Below, piece by piece: positions 7,153 to 15,234 of a stretch of 64,000 bases of DNA. The stretch comes from JBDKVA01 sp039679375 (lineage in GTDB: Bacteria; Bacillota; Clostridia; Acetivibrionales; DTU013). How positions within the stretch are numbered: the first letter of the stretch is position 1; every line of letters starts with the position of its first letter. The stretch spans positions 50,563 through 114,562 of the forward strand of contig JBDKVA010000026.1 of NCBI GenBank assembly GCA_039679375.1, read 5' to 3'. A program made the position numbers and the translations under genes. Below the pieces are notes generated by a model that saw only the letters and a program-made list of their open reading frames with translations, was not told where the DNA came from and did no database searches.

Positions 7153-9018
7153 ATGGCAAAAGTAATAGGTATAGATTTAGGTACCACTAATTCATGTGTA
7201 GCTGTCATGGAAGGCGGAGAACCGGTCGTTATAGCGAATCCGGAAGGCAACAGAACTACTCCGTCCGTGGTGGCGTTTTCAAAAACAGGAGAGAGGCTTG
7301 TAGGTCAGGTAGCCAAGAGGCAGTCGATTACCAATCCCGAGAGGACTGTAATCTCCATTAAAAGAGAAATGGGTACCGACAAAAAGATTAGGATAGATGA
7401 CAAAACATATACGCCGCCGGAAATTTCCGCAATGATCCTGCAGAAGCTCAAAGCTGATGCAGAAGCTTATCTCGGCGAGACAATCTCACAGGCGGTTATC
7501 ACAGTGCCGGCATATTTCAGCGATTCACAGAGACAGGCAACAAAGGATGCAGGTAAAATTGCAGGACTTGAAGTATTGAGGATCATCAACGAACCTACCG
7601 CAGCAGCGCTTGCTTATGGGCTTGACAAGGAAAAGGACCAGAAAATAATGGTGTACGACCTTGGCGGTGGAACATTCGATGTATCGATACTGGAAATAGG
7701 CGACGGTGTATTCGAAGTGCTTGCAACAAACGGAAACACCAGGCTGGGCGGGGATGATTTTGACCAGAGGGTCATGGATTATCTTTGCGATAACTTCAGA
7801 AGAGAAAACGGCATCGATCTGAGGAATGACAAAATGGCGATGCAACGTATCAAGGAAGCTGCAGAGAAGGCAAAAATTGAGCTTTCCGGCGTAGCCACCT
7901 CAAATGTGAACCTGCCGTTTATCACAGCGGATGCTTCGGGACCGAAGCATCTGGATATGACGCTTACCAGGGCTAAGTTTGATGAATTGACTCTGGATCT
8001 TGTCGAAAAGACGATGGGACCGGTCAGACAGGCCATGCAGGATGCCGGACTGACTCCCGACAAGATAGACAAGGTGCTGCTGGTCGGCGGTTCTACAAGG
8101 ATCCCCGCCGTACAGGAAGCTGTCAAGAAATTCTCAGGCAAGGACCCCTTCAAAGGAATCAATCCCGATGAGTGCGTGGCAGTCGGCGCCGCCATACAGG
8201 CGGGTGTTCTGACCGGCGAGGTCAAGGACTTGCTGCTGCTCGACGTCACACCGCTTTCACTGGGTATTGAAACGTTGGGTGGAGTATTCACCAAGCTGAT
8301 TGACAGAAACACTACGATCCCTACAAAGAAGAGCCAGATTTTCTCCACGGCGGCGGACGGGCAGACAAGTGTTGAAGTCCATGTACTGCAGGGTGAAAGA
8401 GAAATGGCGCAATATAACAAGACCCTCGGCAGATTCCAGCTCACGGGTATTCCACCGGCGCCTAGGGGCGTGCCGCAGATCGAAGTATCCTTTGACATAG
8501 ACGCCAATGGTATCGTGCATGTTTCTGCAAAGGATCTTGGTACCGGAAATGAGCAGAAGGTTACCATTACTGCTTCTTCGAATCTTTCCGACTCCGATAT
8601 CGACAATGCAGTCAAGGAAGCTGAGAAATTTGCTTCCGAAGACAAAAAGAGGAAGGAAGAGGTTGAAGTCAGGAATAACGCCGACTCGATGGTTTATCAA
8701 TCCGAGAAGACGATAAAGGATCTGGGTGATAAGCTGGGAAGCGACGATAAATCAAAGATCGAAGGCGAAATCAATAAGGTGAAGGAAGCATTGAAAGGCT
8801 CTGACACCGAAAGGATAAAATCAGCTACAGAAGCATTGACGCAGGCATTCTATGATATCTCCTCGAAGATATACCAGCAAAATCCGGGAGCCCAGGGACC
8901 GCAGGGCGGACCAAATCCGGGAGCCGGATTCGGCGGAGGGCAGAACCCGAACCAGGGCGCAGGTCAGGATAATGTGTACGACGCCGACTACAAGGTAGTT
9001 GATGACGATAAGAAGTAA
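7153..9018 (+). CDS. dnaK: Chaperone DnaK (Hsp70)
   Basis: 621 aa, standard length. The ATPase domain starts MAKVIGIDLGTTNSCVAVM and holds the phosphate loop GGGTFDVS near residue 175. The interdomain linker LLLLDVTPLSLGIE is at about residue 362, then the substrate-binding beta domain and helical lid. The tail is Gly/Pro/Gln-rich and ends in YKVVDDDKK. It lacks the 23-residue ATPase insertion of Gram-negative DnaK, as expected for Firmicutes. GGAGGGTATATT precedes the ATG. Works with GrpE and DnaJ encoded on either side. Confidence 0.98.
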   Translation: MAKVIGIDLGTTNSCVAVMEGGEPVVIANPEGNRTTPSVVAFSKTGERLVGQVAKRQSITNPERTVISIKREMGTDKKIRIDDKTYTPPEISAMILQKLKADAEAYLGETISQAVITVPAYFSDSQRQATKDAGKIAGLEVLRIINEPTAAALAYGLDKEKDQKIMVYDLGGGTFDVSILEIGDGVFEVLATNGNTRLGGDDFDQRVMDYLCDNFRRENGIDLRNDKMAMQRIKEAAEKAKIELSGVATSNVNLPFITADASGPKHLDMTLTRAKFDELTLDLVEKTMGPVRQAMQDAGLTPDKIDKVLLVGGSTRIPAVQEAVKKFSGKDPFKGINPDECVAVGAAIQAGVLTGEVKDLLLLDVTPLSLGIETLGGVFTKLIDRNTTIPTKKSQIFSTAADGQTSVEVHVLQGEREMAQYNKTLGRFQLTGIPPAPRGVPQIEVSFDIDANGIVHVSAKDLGTGNEQKVTITASSNLSDSDIDNAVKEAEKFASEDKKRKEEVEVRNNADSMVYQSEKTIKDLGDKLGSDDKSKIEGEINKVKEALKGSDTERIKSATEALTQAFYDISSKIYQQNPGAQGPQGGPNPGAGFGGGQNPNQGAGQDNVYDADYKVVDDDKK

Positions 9019-9042
9019 TAAGTATAATACCTATAGAACATA

Positions 9043-9081
9043 AAAATAAGCCGAGGCTGAAAAACAGCTTTGGCTTATTTT
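9043..9081 (+). terminator. Strong hairpin between dnaK and dnaJ (partial terminator or processing site)
   Basis: Arms AAAATAAGCC and GGCTTATTTT continue inward through GAGGCTG / CAGCTTT with two G-U pairs, giving about 17 bp and an A5 loop. The 3' arm ends in TTTT. Placed 63 nt before dnaJ, it could lower dnaJ relative to dnaK or protect the 3' end of the dnaK transcript. Confidence 0.6.
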
Positions 9082-9143
9082 AAGTAATGTGTTAAAATGG
9101 TAGGGTGACTCGTGATTTATACAATGATTGGAGATGTTGAAGA

Positions 9144-10289
9144 TTGCCGCAATCCAAAAGAGATTTTTATGAAGTGTTGGGAGTAGATAAAAATGCTTCT
9201 GATGCGGATATAAAAAAGGCATATAGAAAGCTTGCAAAACAATATCATCCGGATATGAACCCGGATGATAAAACCGCGGAAGCCAAATTTAAGGAAGTTA
9301 ATGAAGCATATGAGATCCTGAGTGATTCGCAAAAGAGGTCAAGGTATGACCAGTTCGGTCATGCGGGAGTGGACCCGAATGGCTTCGGCGGCGCTGGCGC
9401 CGGCTTTGGGGATTTTGATTTCGGCGGTATCGGTGATATTTTTGAAACGTTTTTCGGCGGCTCGGGATTCGGACGTTCCTCGCGCAGCCGTTCCGGACCG
9501 CAAAAGGGGGCGGATCTGAAGCATTCTGTTGAAGTTACTTTCGAACAGGCGGCTTTTGGAATAGAGAAGGAAATCAACATAAACAGGCATGAAGCCTGCA
9601 GCAGCTGCCACGGTTCCGGTGCAAAGGCGGGCAGCAGCCCGGTTACCTGCAAGCAGTGCAATGGGACAGGACAGGTGCAGTATAAGCAGAGCACACCATT
9701 CGGGCAGTTTGTCAATGTAAAGACCTGTGATGTCTGCCATGGAGAAGGCAAAGTCATAACAAATCCTTGCCCGGCATGCAGCGGGAAAGGAACCATCAGG
9801 AAAACAGTAAAGATCAATCTGAATATACCGGCCGGTATAGACGATGGTCAGACCATGTCCCTGAGAGGCGAAGGCGACCCCGGATCCAGGGGCGGACCGG
9901 CCGGAGACCTGTTTGTTACGATAAATGTCAAGCCGCATGCCATTTTTAAACGGCAGGGAAATGATGTCGTTTGTGAAATGCCTATCACGTTCGTTCAGGC
10001 GGCACTTGGCGCAGAACTGGAGGTACCGACGCTGGATGGAACGGTGAAGTACAATCTGCCGGAGGGAACGCAGACCGGCTCGATTTTCAGGTTGAAGGGC
10101 AAGGGCATTCCCTACTTGAGGGGAAATGGCAGGGGCGACCAGTATGTTAAAGTTGAAATAGACGTCCCGAAGAAGCTGAACGAGAAGCAGAAGGCTATTC
10201 TCAAGGAGTTTGCCGATATTAGCGGAGATGAAGTGTACGAGCACCGCAAGGGCTTTTTCGATAAAATGAAGGACGCACTGGGAATGTAA
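9144..10289 (+). CDS. dnaJ: Chaperone DnaJ (Hsp40)
   Basis: 381 aa. J domain with the HPD motif in QYHPDMNP, a Gly/Phe-rich region (about residues 75-115), four zinc-binding repeats CSSCHGSG, CKQCNGTG, CDVCHGEG and CPACSGKG, then the C-terminal substrate-binding domains: a complete type I DnaJ. The start is a TTG at 9144 (product MPQSKRDFYEVLG). An in-frame stop lies 6 nt upstream and GGAG sits about 10 nt before the TTG, so no ATG start is possible for the full J domain. It stimulates DnaK ATPase. Last chaperone gene of the operon. Confidence 0.96.
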   Translation: MPQSKRDFYEVLGVDKNASDADIKKAYRKLAKQYHPDMNPDDKTAEAKFKEVNEAYEILSDSQKRSRYDQFGHAGVDPNGFGGAGAGFGDFDFGGIGDIFETFFGGSGFGRSSRSRSGPQKGADLKHSVEVTFEQAAFGIEKEININRHEACSSCHGSGAKAGSSPVTCKQCNGTGQVQYKQSTPFGQFVNVKTCDVCHGEGKVITNPCPACSGKGTIRKTVKINLNIPAGIDDGQTMSLRGEGDPGSRGGPAGDLFVTINVKPHAIFKRQGNDVVCEMPITFVQAALGAELEVPTLDGTVKYNLPEGTQTGSIFRLKGKGIPYLRGNGRGDQYVKVEIDVPKKLNEKQKAILKEFADISGDEVYEHRKGFFDKMKDALGM

Positions 10290-10315
10290 CGGCATTTGAA
10301 AAGCGGCATATAAGC

Positions 10316-10376
10316 GCGTCCTGAGCGGAAGCGAAGGATTTATGCAAAATTTTCACTGTGTTTGGAATGACAGTGT
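10316..10376. repeat. REP-like degenerate repeat between dnaJ and prmA
   Basis: Contains GCGTCCTGAGCGGAAGCGAAGG, of the general CCTGAGCG-AAGCGAAGG type, followed by TTTGGAATGACAG inside a 6-bp hairpin (CACTGT/ACAGTG). These phrases recur in intergenic repeats of many bacteria. No other full copy is in the window. Confidence 0.45.
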
Positions 10377-10435
10377 GTGTTTTCTTACAGCGTATGAGTG
10401 CATAATAACAGAAAAACGAAAGGAATTGCGCTGAC

Positions 10436-11380
10436 ATGAATTGGACTGAAGTGTGTATCATAACGACAGAAGAAGCGAGCGATGCGGTATCGGAAATGCT
10501 GACCACGATTGGCGCCGGAGGTGTGGTCATCGAGGACCCCAATGAGATACGCAGGCAGATCGAAAGCCCGGATTCTCTGGATTATGCAGATCAGGAGTTT
10601 ATGGATTCACTGGGAACGGAGGTCACGATAAAGGCATATTTTAATCAGGAGCATACGCCGGAACAATTATCAGTCCTGATAAAAGAGAAGATCAAATTCA
10701 TATCGCAATTTCTGGACGTCGGGAAGGGATACGCCGGATATGCAAAGGTGGATGACGAGGACTGGGCAACAGCATGGAAAAAATATTACAAGCCCTTTCA
10801 TATATCCGATAGTGTCGTGATCAAGCCTAGCTGGGAGGAATATTCGAGGCAGCCGGGTGAAACAATCGTTGAGATGGATCCGGGAATGGCTTTCGGCACT
10901 GGTACCCACGAGACTACAAGGTTGTGCTCGCAGCTGCTTGAAAAATATTTAAAGGAAAATGACGCAGTGATTGATGTCGGCTGCGGTACAGGGATCCTTT
11001 CAATCATTGCGGTAAAGCTTGGCGCAGCACATGCGACCGCAATCGACATCGATGAAGTGGCAGCCAGAGTGACAAATGAAAACTGCAGCATAAATGGCGT
11101 AGCAGACCGCATTACCGTCCGTAAAGGGGTTTTGGCGGATATTGAGCCGCAGAATGCCGACATCGTAGTAGCTAATATTATCGCCGATGTGGTGATCAGC
11201 CTCTCGGGGATCATGTCCTCCTACCTTAAAAAAGGCGGCATCCTGCTGACATCGGGTATTATAAAGGAAAGAAAAGAAGATGTGATGAAAGCTTATGCGG
11301 ACAAAGGTTTTGAATTGATTGAAATTCTGGAAATGGGAGAATGGGTGGCGATTGTCTTTAAATGTCAAGATTCTTTATAA
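10436..11380 (+). CDS. prmA: Ribosomal protein L11 methyltransferase
   Basis: 314 aa. An N-terminal L11-recognition domain is followed by a SAM-binding Rossmann domain with motif I DVGCGTGILSI, upstream MDPGMAFGTGTHETT and the catalytic-region NIIAD: all PrmA hallmarks. It trimethylates L11 on free protein before ribosome assembly. The ATG at 10436 has AAAGGA about 12 nt upstream. Its 3' end overlaps rsmE by 19 nt, so the two are translationally coupled, and the position after dnaJ is conserved in Firmicutes. Confidence 0.95.
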   Translation: MNWTEVCIITTEEASDAVSEMLTTIGAGGVVIEDPNEIRRQIESPDSLDYADQEFMDSLGTEVTIKAYFNQEHTPEQLSVLIKEKIKFISQFLDVGKGYAGYAKVDDEDWATAWKKYYKPFHISDSVVIKPSWEEYSRQPGETIVEMDPGMAFGTGTHETTRLCSQLLEKYLKENDAVIDVGCGTGILSIIAVKLGAAHATAIDIDEVAARVTNENCSINGVADRITVRKGVLADIEPQNADIVVANIIADVVISLSGIMSSYLKKGGILLTSGIIKERKEDVMKAYADKGFELIEILEMGEWVAIVFKCQDSL

Positions 11381-12138
11381 GTATTGATTCGGTAGATTCT
11401 GAAAACAATATCATTACCATAACAGGTGAGGACGTCAAACACATCCGGAGTGTTTTAAGAAGTGTTCCCGGTGATTTGCTTGAGCTCTCGGATGGGTCCG
11501 GTATGGATTATGAAGTTGTTGTCGAAACGGTCGGGAAGGACAGCATTACTGCAAAAATTACCAGGGTATGGCCTAATAATACTGAGCCGCCCGTGAATAT
11601 CACACTTTTTCAGGGAATCCCCAAAGCAGACAAGATGGAATTTATCATACAAAAGTGTATTGAACTTGGTATTTCCCGCATTGTACCGGTGATTACGGAC
11701 AGAACAGTGATTAAATTTGCCAATAGCGGTGACTCTTCTGCAAAGGCTGTCAGATGGAACCGGATTGCACTTGAAGCAGCAAAGCAGTGCGACCGTGGCA
11801 TTATACCGAAGGTGGATGAGCCGGTGCGGTTTGATGAGGCGGTAAAGCTGGCGGAATGCTGTGATCTGAAGCTTTTGCCTTATGAGGAGGAAAAGTCGGG
11901 AAGTCTCAGGAAATATCTCAACGAGCAGAAACAGTTGTATGAATCGGGCAATAAGGCAAATGTGGCGGTTTTCATCGGTCCTGAGGGCGGATTTGCTCCT
12001 ATGGAAGCGCAAAGGGCTGTAAGGTGCGGTTTCAGATCAGTTACACTGGGTCCGAGGATCCTGAGAACCGAGACAGCCGGCATTACGGTGATTTCCATTA
12101 TCATGTACGAACTTGGCGGAATGGCGCCAAATCGATAA
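11362..12138 (+). CDS. rsmE: 16S rRNA (uracil1498-N3)-methyltransferase
   Basis: 258 aa. An N-terminal PUA-like domain (MSRFFISID, then ITGEDVKHIRSVLR) precedes a SPOUT methyltransferase knot with IGPEGGFAPMEAQRA and LGPRILRTETA, the SAM-binding loops. It methylates U1498 of 16S rRNA in the assembled 30S subunit. The ATG lies inside the end of prmA. No terminator is visible before yicC. Confidence 0.95.
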   Translation: MSRFFISIDSVDSENNIITITGEDVKHIRSVLRSVPGDLLELSDGSGMDYEVVVETVGKDSITAKITRVWPNNTEPPVNITLFQGIPKADKMEFIIQKCIELGISRIVPVITDRTVIKFANSGDSSAKAVRWNRIALEAAKQCDRGIIPKVDEPVRFDEAVKLAECCDLKLLPYEEEKSGSLRKYLNEQKQLYESGNKANVAVFIGPEGGFAPMEAQRAVRCGFRSVTLGPRILRTETAGITVISIIMYELGGMAPNR

Positions 12139-12224
12139 AAAGTTGAACAAAATAATGAAAACATCCTTTTATTTGTCAGTGTTTATGTTATAATACGTAT
12201 TGATTAAGGAAAACAGAGGTAGCT

Positions 12225-13103
12225 ATGGTTAAGAGTATGACCGGTTTTGGCCGTGGGGGATTTTCACAGGACGGCAAGGAATTTACAGTTGAAATAAAGA
12301 CAGTGAATCACAGGTATTCTGATGTATTTATCAAAATGCCCCGTCAGATCGCTTTTCTGGAGGACAGGGTCAGGGATCAGGTGGGGAAGGCCATTTCCAG
12401 AGGCAAAATAGATGTATTCATTACATATTATAATTATAGTGATGATTCGAAGTTTGTTACGTTTGATGAAACGCTTGCAAAGGCTTATATCTCGTCGGTT
12501 GAAGCGCTTAGGGACAGGTATGGGCTGAAGGACGACATTTCTGTTTCGCTGATTTCCAGATTCCCCGACGTTCTTAAGGTGGAGCAGAATGAAGAGGATG
12601 AGGAAGTTATATGGTCCATGCTTCATATTGCTGTAGATAATGCGCTGGCTTCCCTTGTCACGATGAGAGAAAATGAGGGGGAAGGACTGAAAAAGGTACT
12701 GCTTGAGAGAGCAGATTATATCGAAGGCATTATTGCCGAGATATCGAAACGTGCTCCTGAAGTACCAAAAGACTATAAATTGAAGCTGGAAGCCAGAATA
12801 AAGGACCTGCTCCAGCAACAGGCCGCAGATGATAGCAGGATTGCAACAGAAGTGGCTATTTTTGCAGACCGCTGCAGCATTGATGAAGAACTCGTGAGAC
12901 TTGCAAGCCACATTGGTCAAATGAGGGAAGCTCTTTCAATGAACCAGCCTATCGGCAGGAAGCTTGATTTCCTTGTACAGGAGATGAACAGGGAAATTAA
13001 TACTATTGGTTCCAAGGCCAATGATTTATCAATAACGAAAAATGTAGTGGAAATCAAGAGTGAAATCGAAAAGGTAAGGGAACAAATACAAAATATCGAA
13101 TGA
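12225..13103 (+). CDS. yicC: YicC/YloC family protein (DUF1732 C-terminal)
   Basis: 292 aa. It starts MVKSMTGFGRG, the invariant YicC N-terminus, and ends in the DUF1732 region (LDFLVQEMNREINTIGSKA). YicC-family proteins have been linked to RNA turnover; the activity here is inferred only from family. CAGAGGTAGCT precedes the ATG, and TATAAT at 12189-12194 (weak -35 TTTTAT) may be its promoter. It heads yicC-remA-rpoZ. Confidence 0.93.
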   Translation: MVKSMTGFGRGGFSQDGKEFTVEIKTVNHRYSDVFIKMPRQIAFLEDRVRDQVGKAISRGKIDVFITYYNYSDDSKFVTFDETLAKAYISSVEALRDRYGLKDDISVSLISRFPDVLKVEQNEEDEEVIWSMLHIAVDNALASLVTMRENEGEGLKKVLLERADYIEGIIAEISKRAPEVPKDYKLKLEARIKDLLQQQAADDSRIATEVAIFADRCSIDEELVRLASHIGQMREALSMNQPIGRKLDFLVQEMNREINTIGSKANDLSITKNVVEIKSEIEKVREQIQNIE

Positions 13104-13148
13104 TTTTTTGGGGAATATGGATTCCCGGGGAATGAAGGAGGATTGTCC

Positions 13149-13430
13149 ATGAAATTGATCAACATCGGTTTTGGTAATATTGTTTCGGCTAACAGGCTTG
13201 TAGCGATAGTAAGTCCCGAATCAGCGCCCATCAAGAGGATCATACAGGAGGCCAGGGACAGGGGGATGCTGATTGATGCCACCTACGGCAGGAGGACGCG
13301 TGCTGTTATTATTACGGACAGCGATCATATCATCCTGTCGGCTGTTCAGCCTGAAACGGTAGCAAACCGGTTGAATACGAAGGACGCGGATGCTGAGGAT
13401 GACATTCAGGAAATAGATGGAGAACAGTAA
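13149..13430 (+). CDS. remA: RemA-like extracellular matrix regulator (DUF370)
   Basis: 93 aa from the ATG at 13149, preferred because GAAGGAGG lies 7 nt before it; a TTG 6 nt upstream is inferior. The sequence MKLINIGFGNIVSANRL, then VSPESAPIKRIIQEARDRG and TDSDHIILSA is typical RemA. In Bacillus it is an oligomeric DNA-binding activator of biofilm matrix genes. In most Clostridia it sits between yicC and gmk; here the next gene is rpoZ. Confidence 0.93.
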   Translation: MKLINIGFGNIVSANRLVAIVSPESAPIKRIIQEARDRGMLIDATYGRRTRAVIITDSDHIILSAVQPETVANRLNTKDADAEDDIQEIDGEQ

Positions 13431-13453
13431 TTCATAATTGGGAGGCTCTTTAA

Positions 13454-13660
13454 ATGATATATCCACAGATCAGTTCATTGCTGCAAAAAATTGACAGCAG
13501 GTATACCCTTGTGGTTGCAACCGCAAAGAGAGCAAGGCAATTGATAGGCGGTGCGCACAAGCTGACAAAGTGTGTTTCGGAAAAGCCGGTCACAATAGCG
13601 ATCAACGAAATTAACGAAGATAAAATCACATATGTCAGGACGAAGAGTGGAATCAAGTAG
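13454..13660 (+). CDS. rpoZ: RNA polymerase omega subunit
   Basis: 68 aa. MIYPQISSLLQKIDSRYTLV, then ATAKRARQLIGG and a C-terminal KPVTIAINEINEDKI are typical of the small omega subunit of Firmicutes, which helps assemble RNA polymerase around beta'. GGGAGGCTCTTTAA precedes the ATG. Only 23 nt separate it from remA, leaving no room for gmk, which normally lies here. A terminator follows at 13697-13729. Confidence 0.93.
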   Translation: MIYPQISSLLQKIDSRYTLVVATAKRARQLIGGAHKLTKCVSEKPVTIAINEINEDKITYVRTKSGIK

Positions 13661-13696
13661 AAGCCGGCCCCGTGTGCCCGCTTTTGCAGGATCAAT

Positions 13697-13729
13697 GGTT
13701 CAAGGCGTTTTACACCTTAACCTTTTTTT
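13697..13729 (+). terminator. Rho-independent terminator after rpoZ
   Basis: GGTTcAAGG / CCTTaACC stem with a 9-nt loop followed by seven T. Ends the yicC-remA-rpoZ operon. Confidence 0.75.
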
Positions 13730-13733
13730 ATAA

Positions 13734-13889
13734 TGGAGCATAGCGAAGTCTTGCTCCAAAAGCTCGAGGGCTCGACGCCCCGAGATTTTGACTATGGAGC
13801 ATAGCGAAGTCTTGCTCCAAATAAGCGATTTCACGAAGTGAAATGCGCTATTCGAGGGCTCGACGCCCCGAGATTTTGATTATGGAGCA
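13734..13889. repeat. Palindromic repeat family A, copies 1 and 2 in tandem plus a third stub
   Basis: Copy 1 (13734-13790) and copy 2 (13795-13879) both start TGGAGCATAGCGAAGTC, then TTGCTCCA, and both end CGAGGGCTCGACGCCCCGAG-ATTTTG. Each has two hairpins: TGGAGCA/TGCTCCA and CTCGAGGGC/GCCCCGAG. Copy 2 holds a 28-bp insert between them with its own hairpin (GATTTCACGAAGTGAAATGC). A third copy breaks off after TATGGAGCAT at 13880-13889, just upstream of the coaBC ribosome site. A further copy is at 16741-16799. Confidence 0.85.
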
Positions 13890-13906
13890 TTAAGAAGGCA
13901 GGTGAT

Positions 13907-15112
13907 ATGATGCTTCTAAAGGGTAAATCGGTTGTAGTCGGCGTGTGTGGCGGCATTGCGGCTTACAAGGCGGTTGACATGGTCAGCAGGCTGAAGAAGC
14001 AGGGCGCTGAAGTAGATGTCATCATGACGGAGCATGCTGTAAAATTTGTCGCACCGCTAACGTTCAGGTCGCTCTGCCACAGGCCTGTCATAACCGATAT
14101 GTTTGAAGTGCCGGAGCAGTGGAATATAAAGCACATTTCGCTGGCTCAGAAAGCGGATCTGTTTGTGATTGCCCCTGCTACTGCAAACATAATCGGCAAA
14201 TTAGCGGCAGGAATTGCCGACGATATGCTGAGTACGACAGTAATGGCAACGAAAGCTCCTGTATTAATTGTTCCGGCCATGAACTATAATATGTATGCCA
14301 ATCCGATACTGCAGGAAAATGTAGAAAAGCTGAAATCCATGGGATACCGGTTCATGGAACCAGATACCGGGATGATGGCGGAGGGCACTTCGGGAAAAGG
14401 CAGGCTGCCTGAACCAGCAGCAATTGTAGAAACCATCGTTGGCATACTCAAGACCGGCAGAGATTACGAAGGCCTGAAGGTACTGGTGACAGCCGGACCG
14501 ACCAGGGAACCTATCGATCCGGTGAGGTATATCACAAACCACTCTTCCGGGAAGATGGGTTATGCTGTGGCGGAAGCAGCTGCAGAACGCGGTGCTGAAG
14601 TGCTCCTGGTATCCGGTCCGGTATCGGTTGAAAAGCCTGCCGGCGTGAACCTTGTCGCAGTGACCACGGCAAAGGAAATGTATGCGGCTGTAATGGAGAA
14701 TTATGAAGCGTACGATATTGTCATCATGGCGGCAGCAGTAGCGGATTACCGGCCTGCCGAGGTTTCTGAGATAAAAATCAAGAAGAAGGATGACGAAATG
14801 ACGCTCATACTTGAGAAAAATAATGATATTGCCAAAGAGGTGGGTAAGGTCAAAGGAAGCAGGATCTTAGTAGGGTTTTGCGCCGAGACGAATGATTTGC
14901 TGGAGAACGCAAAGAAGAAAATCGAGATAAAAAATTTGGATATGATCGTTGCGAATGATGTTACCATGGAGGGTGCAGGCTTTGGTACGGATACGAATAT
15001 TATTACGGTTGTAAGAAAGGATGGTTCTGTGTTGGAATTGCCAATGATGAGCAAGCTATCGGCTGCGCACAGGATCATGGACGAGATCGCCGTATTGCGC
15101 AGTACAATATAG
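13907..15112 (+). CDS. coaBC: Bifunctional phosphopantothenoylcysteine decarboxylase / phosphopantothenate-cysteine ligase
   Basis: 401 aa. The CoaC flavoprotein half (about residues 1-180) starts KGKSVVVGVCGGIAAYK and contains PAMNYNMY. The CoaB ligase half starts VTAGPTREPIDPVRYITNHS. It makes 4'-phosphopantetheine for coenzyme A in the cytoplasm. Two ATG codons in tandem (13907, 13910) follow GGCAGGTGAT. In related genomes coaBC is followed by priA; here priA is 27.7 kb away at 42800. Confidence 0.96.
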   Translation: MMLLKGKSVVVGVCGGIAAYKAVDMVSRLKKQGAEVDVIMTEHAVKFVAPLTFRSLCHRPVITDMFEVPEQWNIKHISLAQKADLFVIAPATANIIGKLAAGIADDMLSTTVMATKAPVLIVPAMNYNMYANPILQENVEKLKSMGYRFMEPDTGMMAEGTSGKGRLPEPAAIVETIVGILKTGRDYEGLKVLVTAGPTREPIDPVRYITNHSSGKMGYAVAEAAAERGAEVLLVSGPVSVEKPAGVNLVAVTTAKEMYAAVMENYEAYDIVIMAAAVADYRPAEVSEIKIKKKDDEMTLILEKNNDIAKEVGKVKGSRILVGFCAETNDLLENAKKKIEIKNLDMIVANDVTMEGAGFGTDTNIITVVRKDGSVLELPMMSKLSAAHRIMDEIAVLRSTI

Positions 15113-15210
15113 TAACTTATTGCCGCGAAATTGTAATAAAAAGCAGGAAAATAGTTACACATTCGCGGCACTATGCACATTCGATGGGTTGTGGGCGGCA
15201 GCCCACATTA
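15111..15210. repeat. Palindromic repeat family B, copy 1
   Basis: 100 bp that recur almost unchanged at 61690-61789 and in part at 63741-63782. The first half has arms GCCGCGAA / TTCGCGGC around 32 nt; the second half has hairpin GTGGGC-GGCA-GCCCAC. The element begins inside the coaBC stop codon and ends 24 nt before the glyS start, so it is transcribed in the glyS leader if the two genes are joined. Confidence 0.85.
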
Positions 15211-15234
15211 AATTTTAAATGGAGGATTGCTTAC

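Noticed and set aside
13734..13889. CRISPR-like array because of tandem repeats
   Set aside because: Units are unequal, palindromic at two places and directly adjacent with no unique spacers.
15111..15234. Regulatory leader (T-box or riboswitch) of glyS
   Set aside because: The whole leader is repeat B, found in unrelated places; it has no T-box features.
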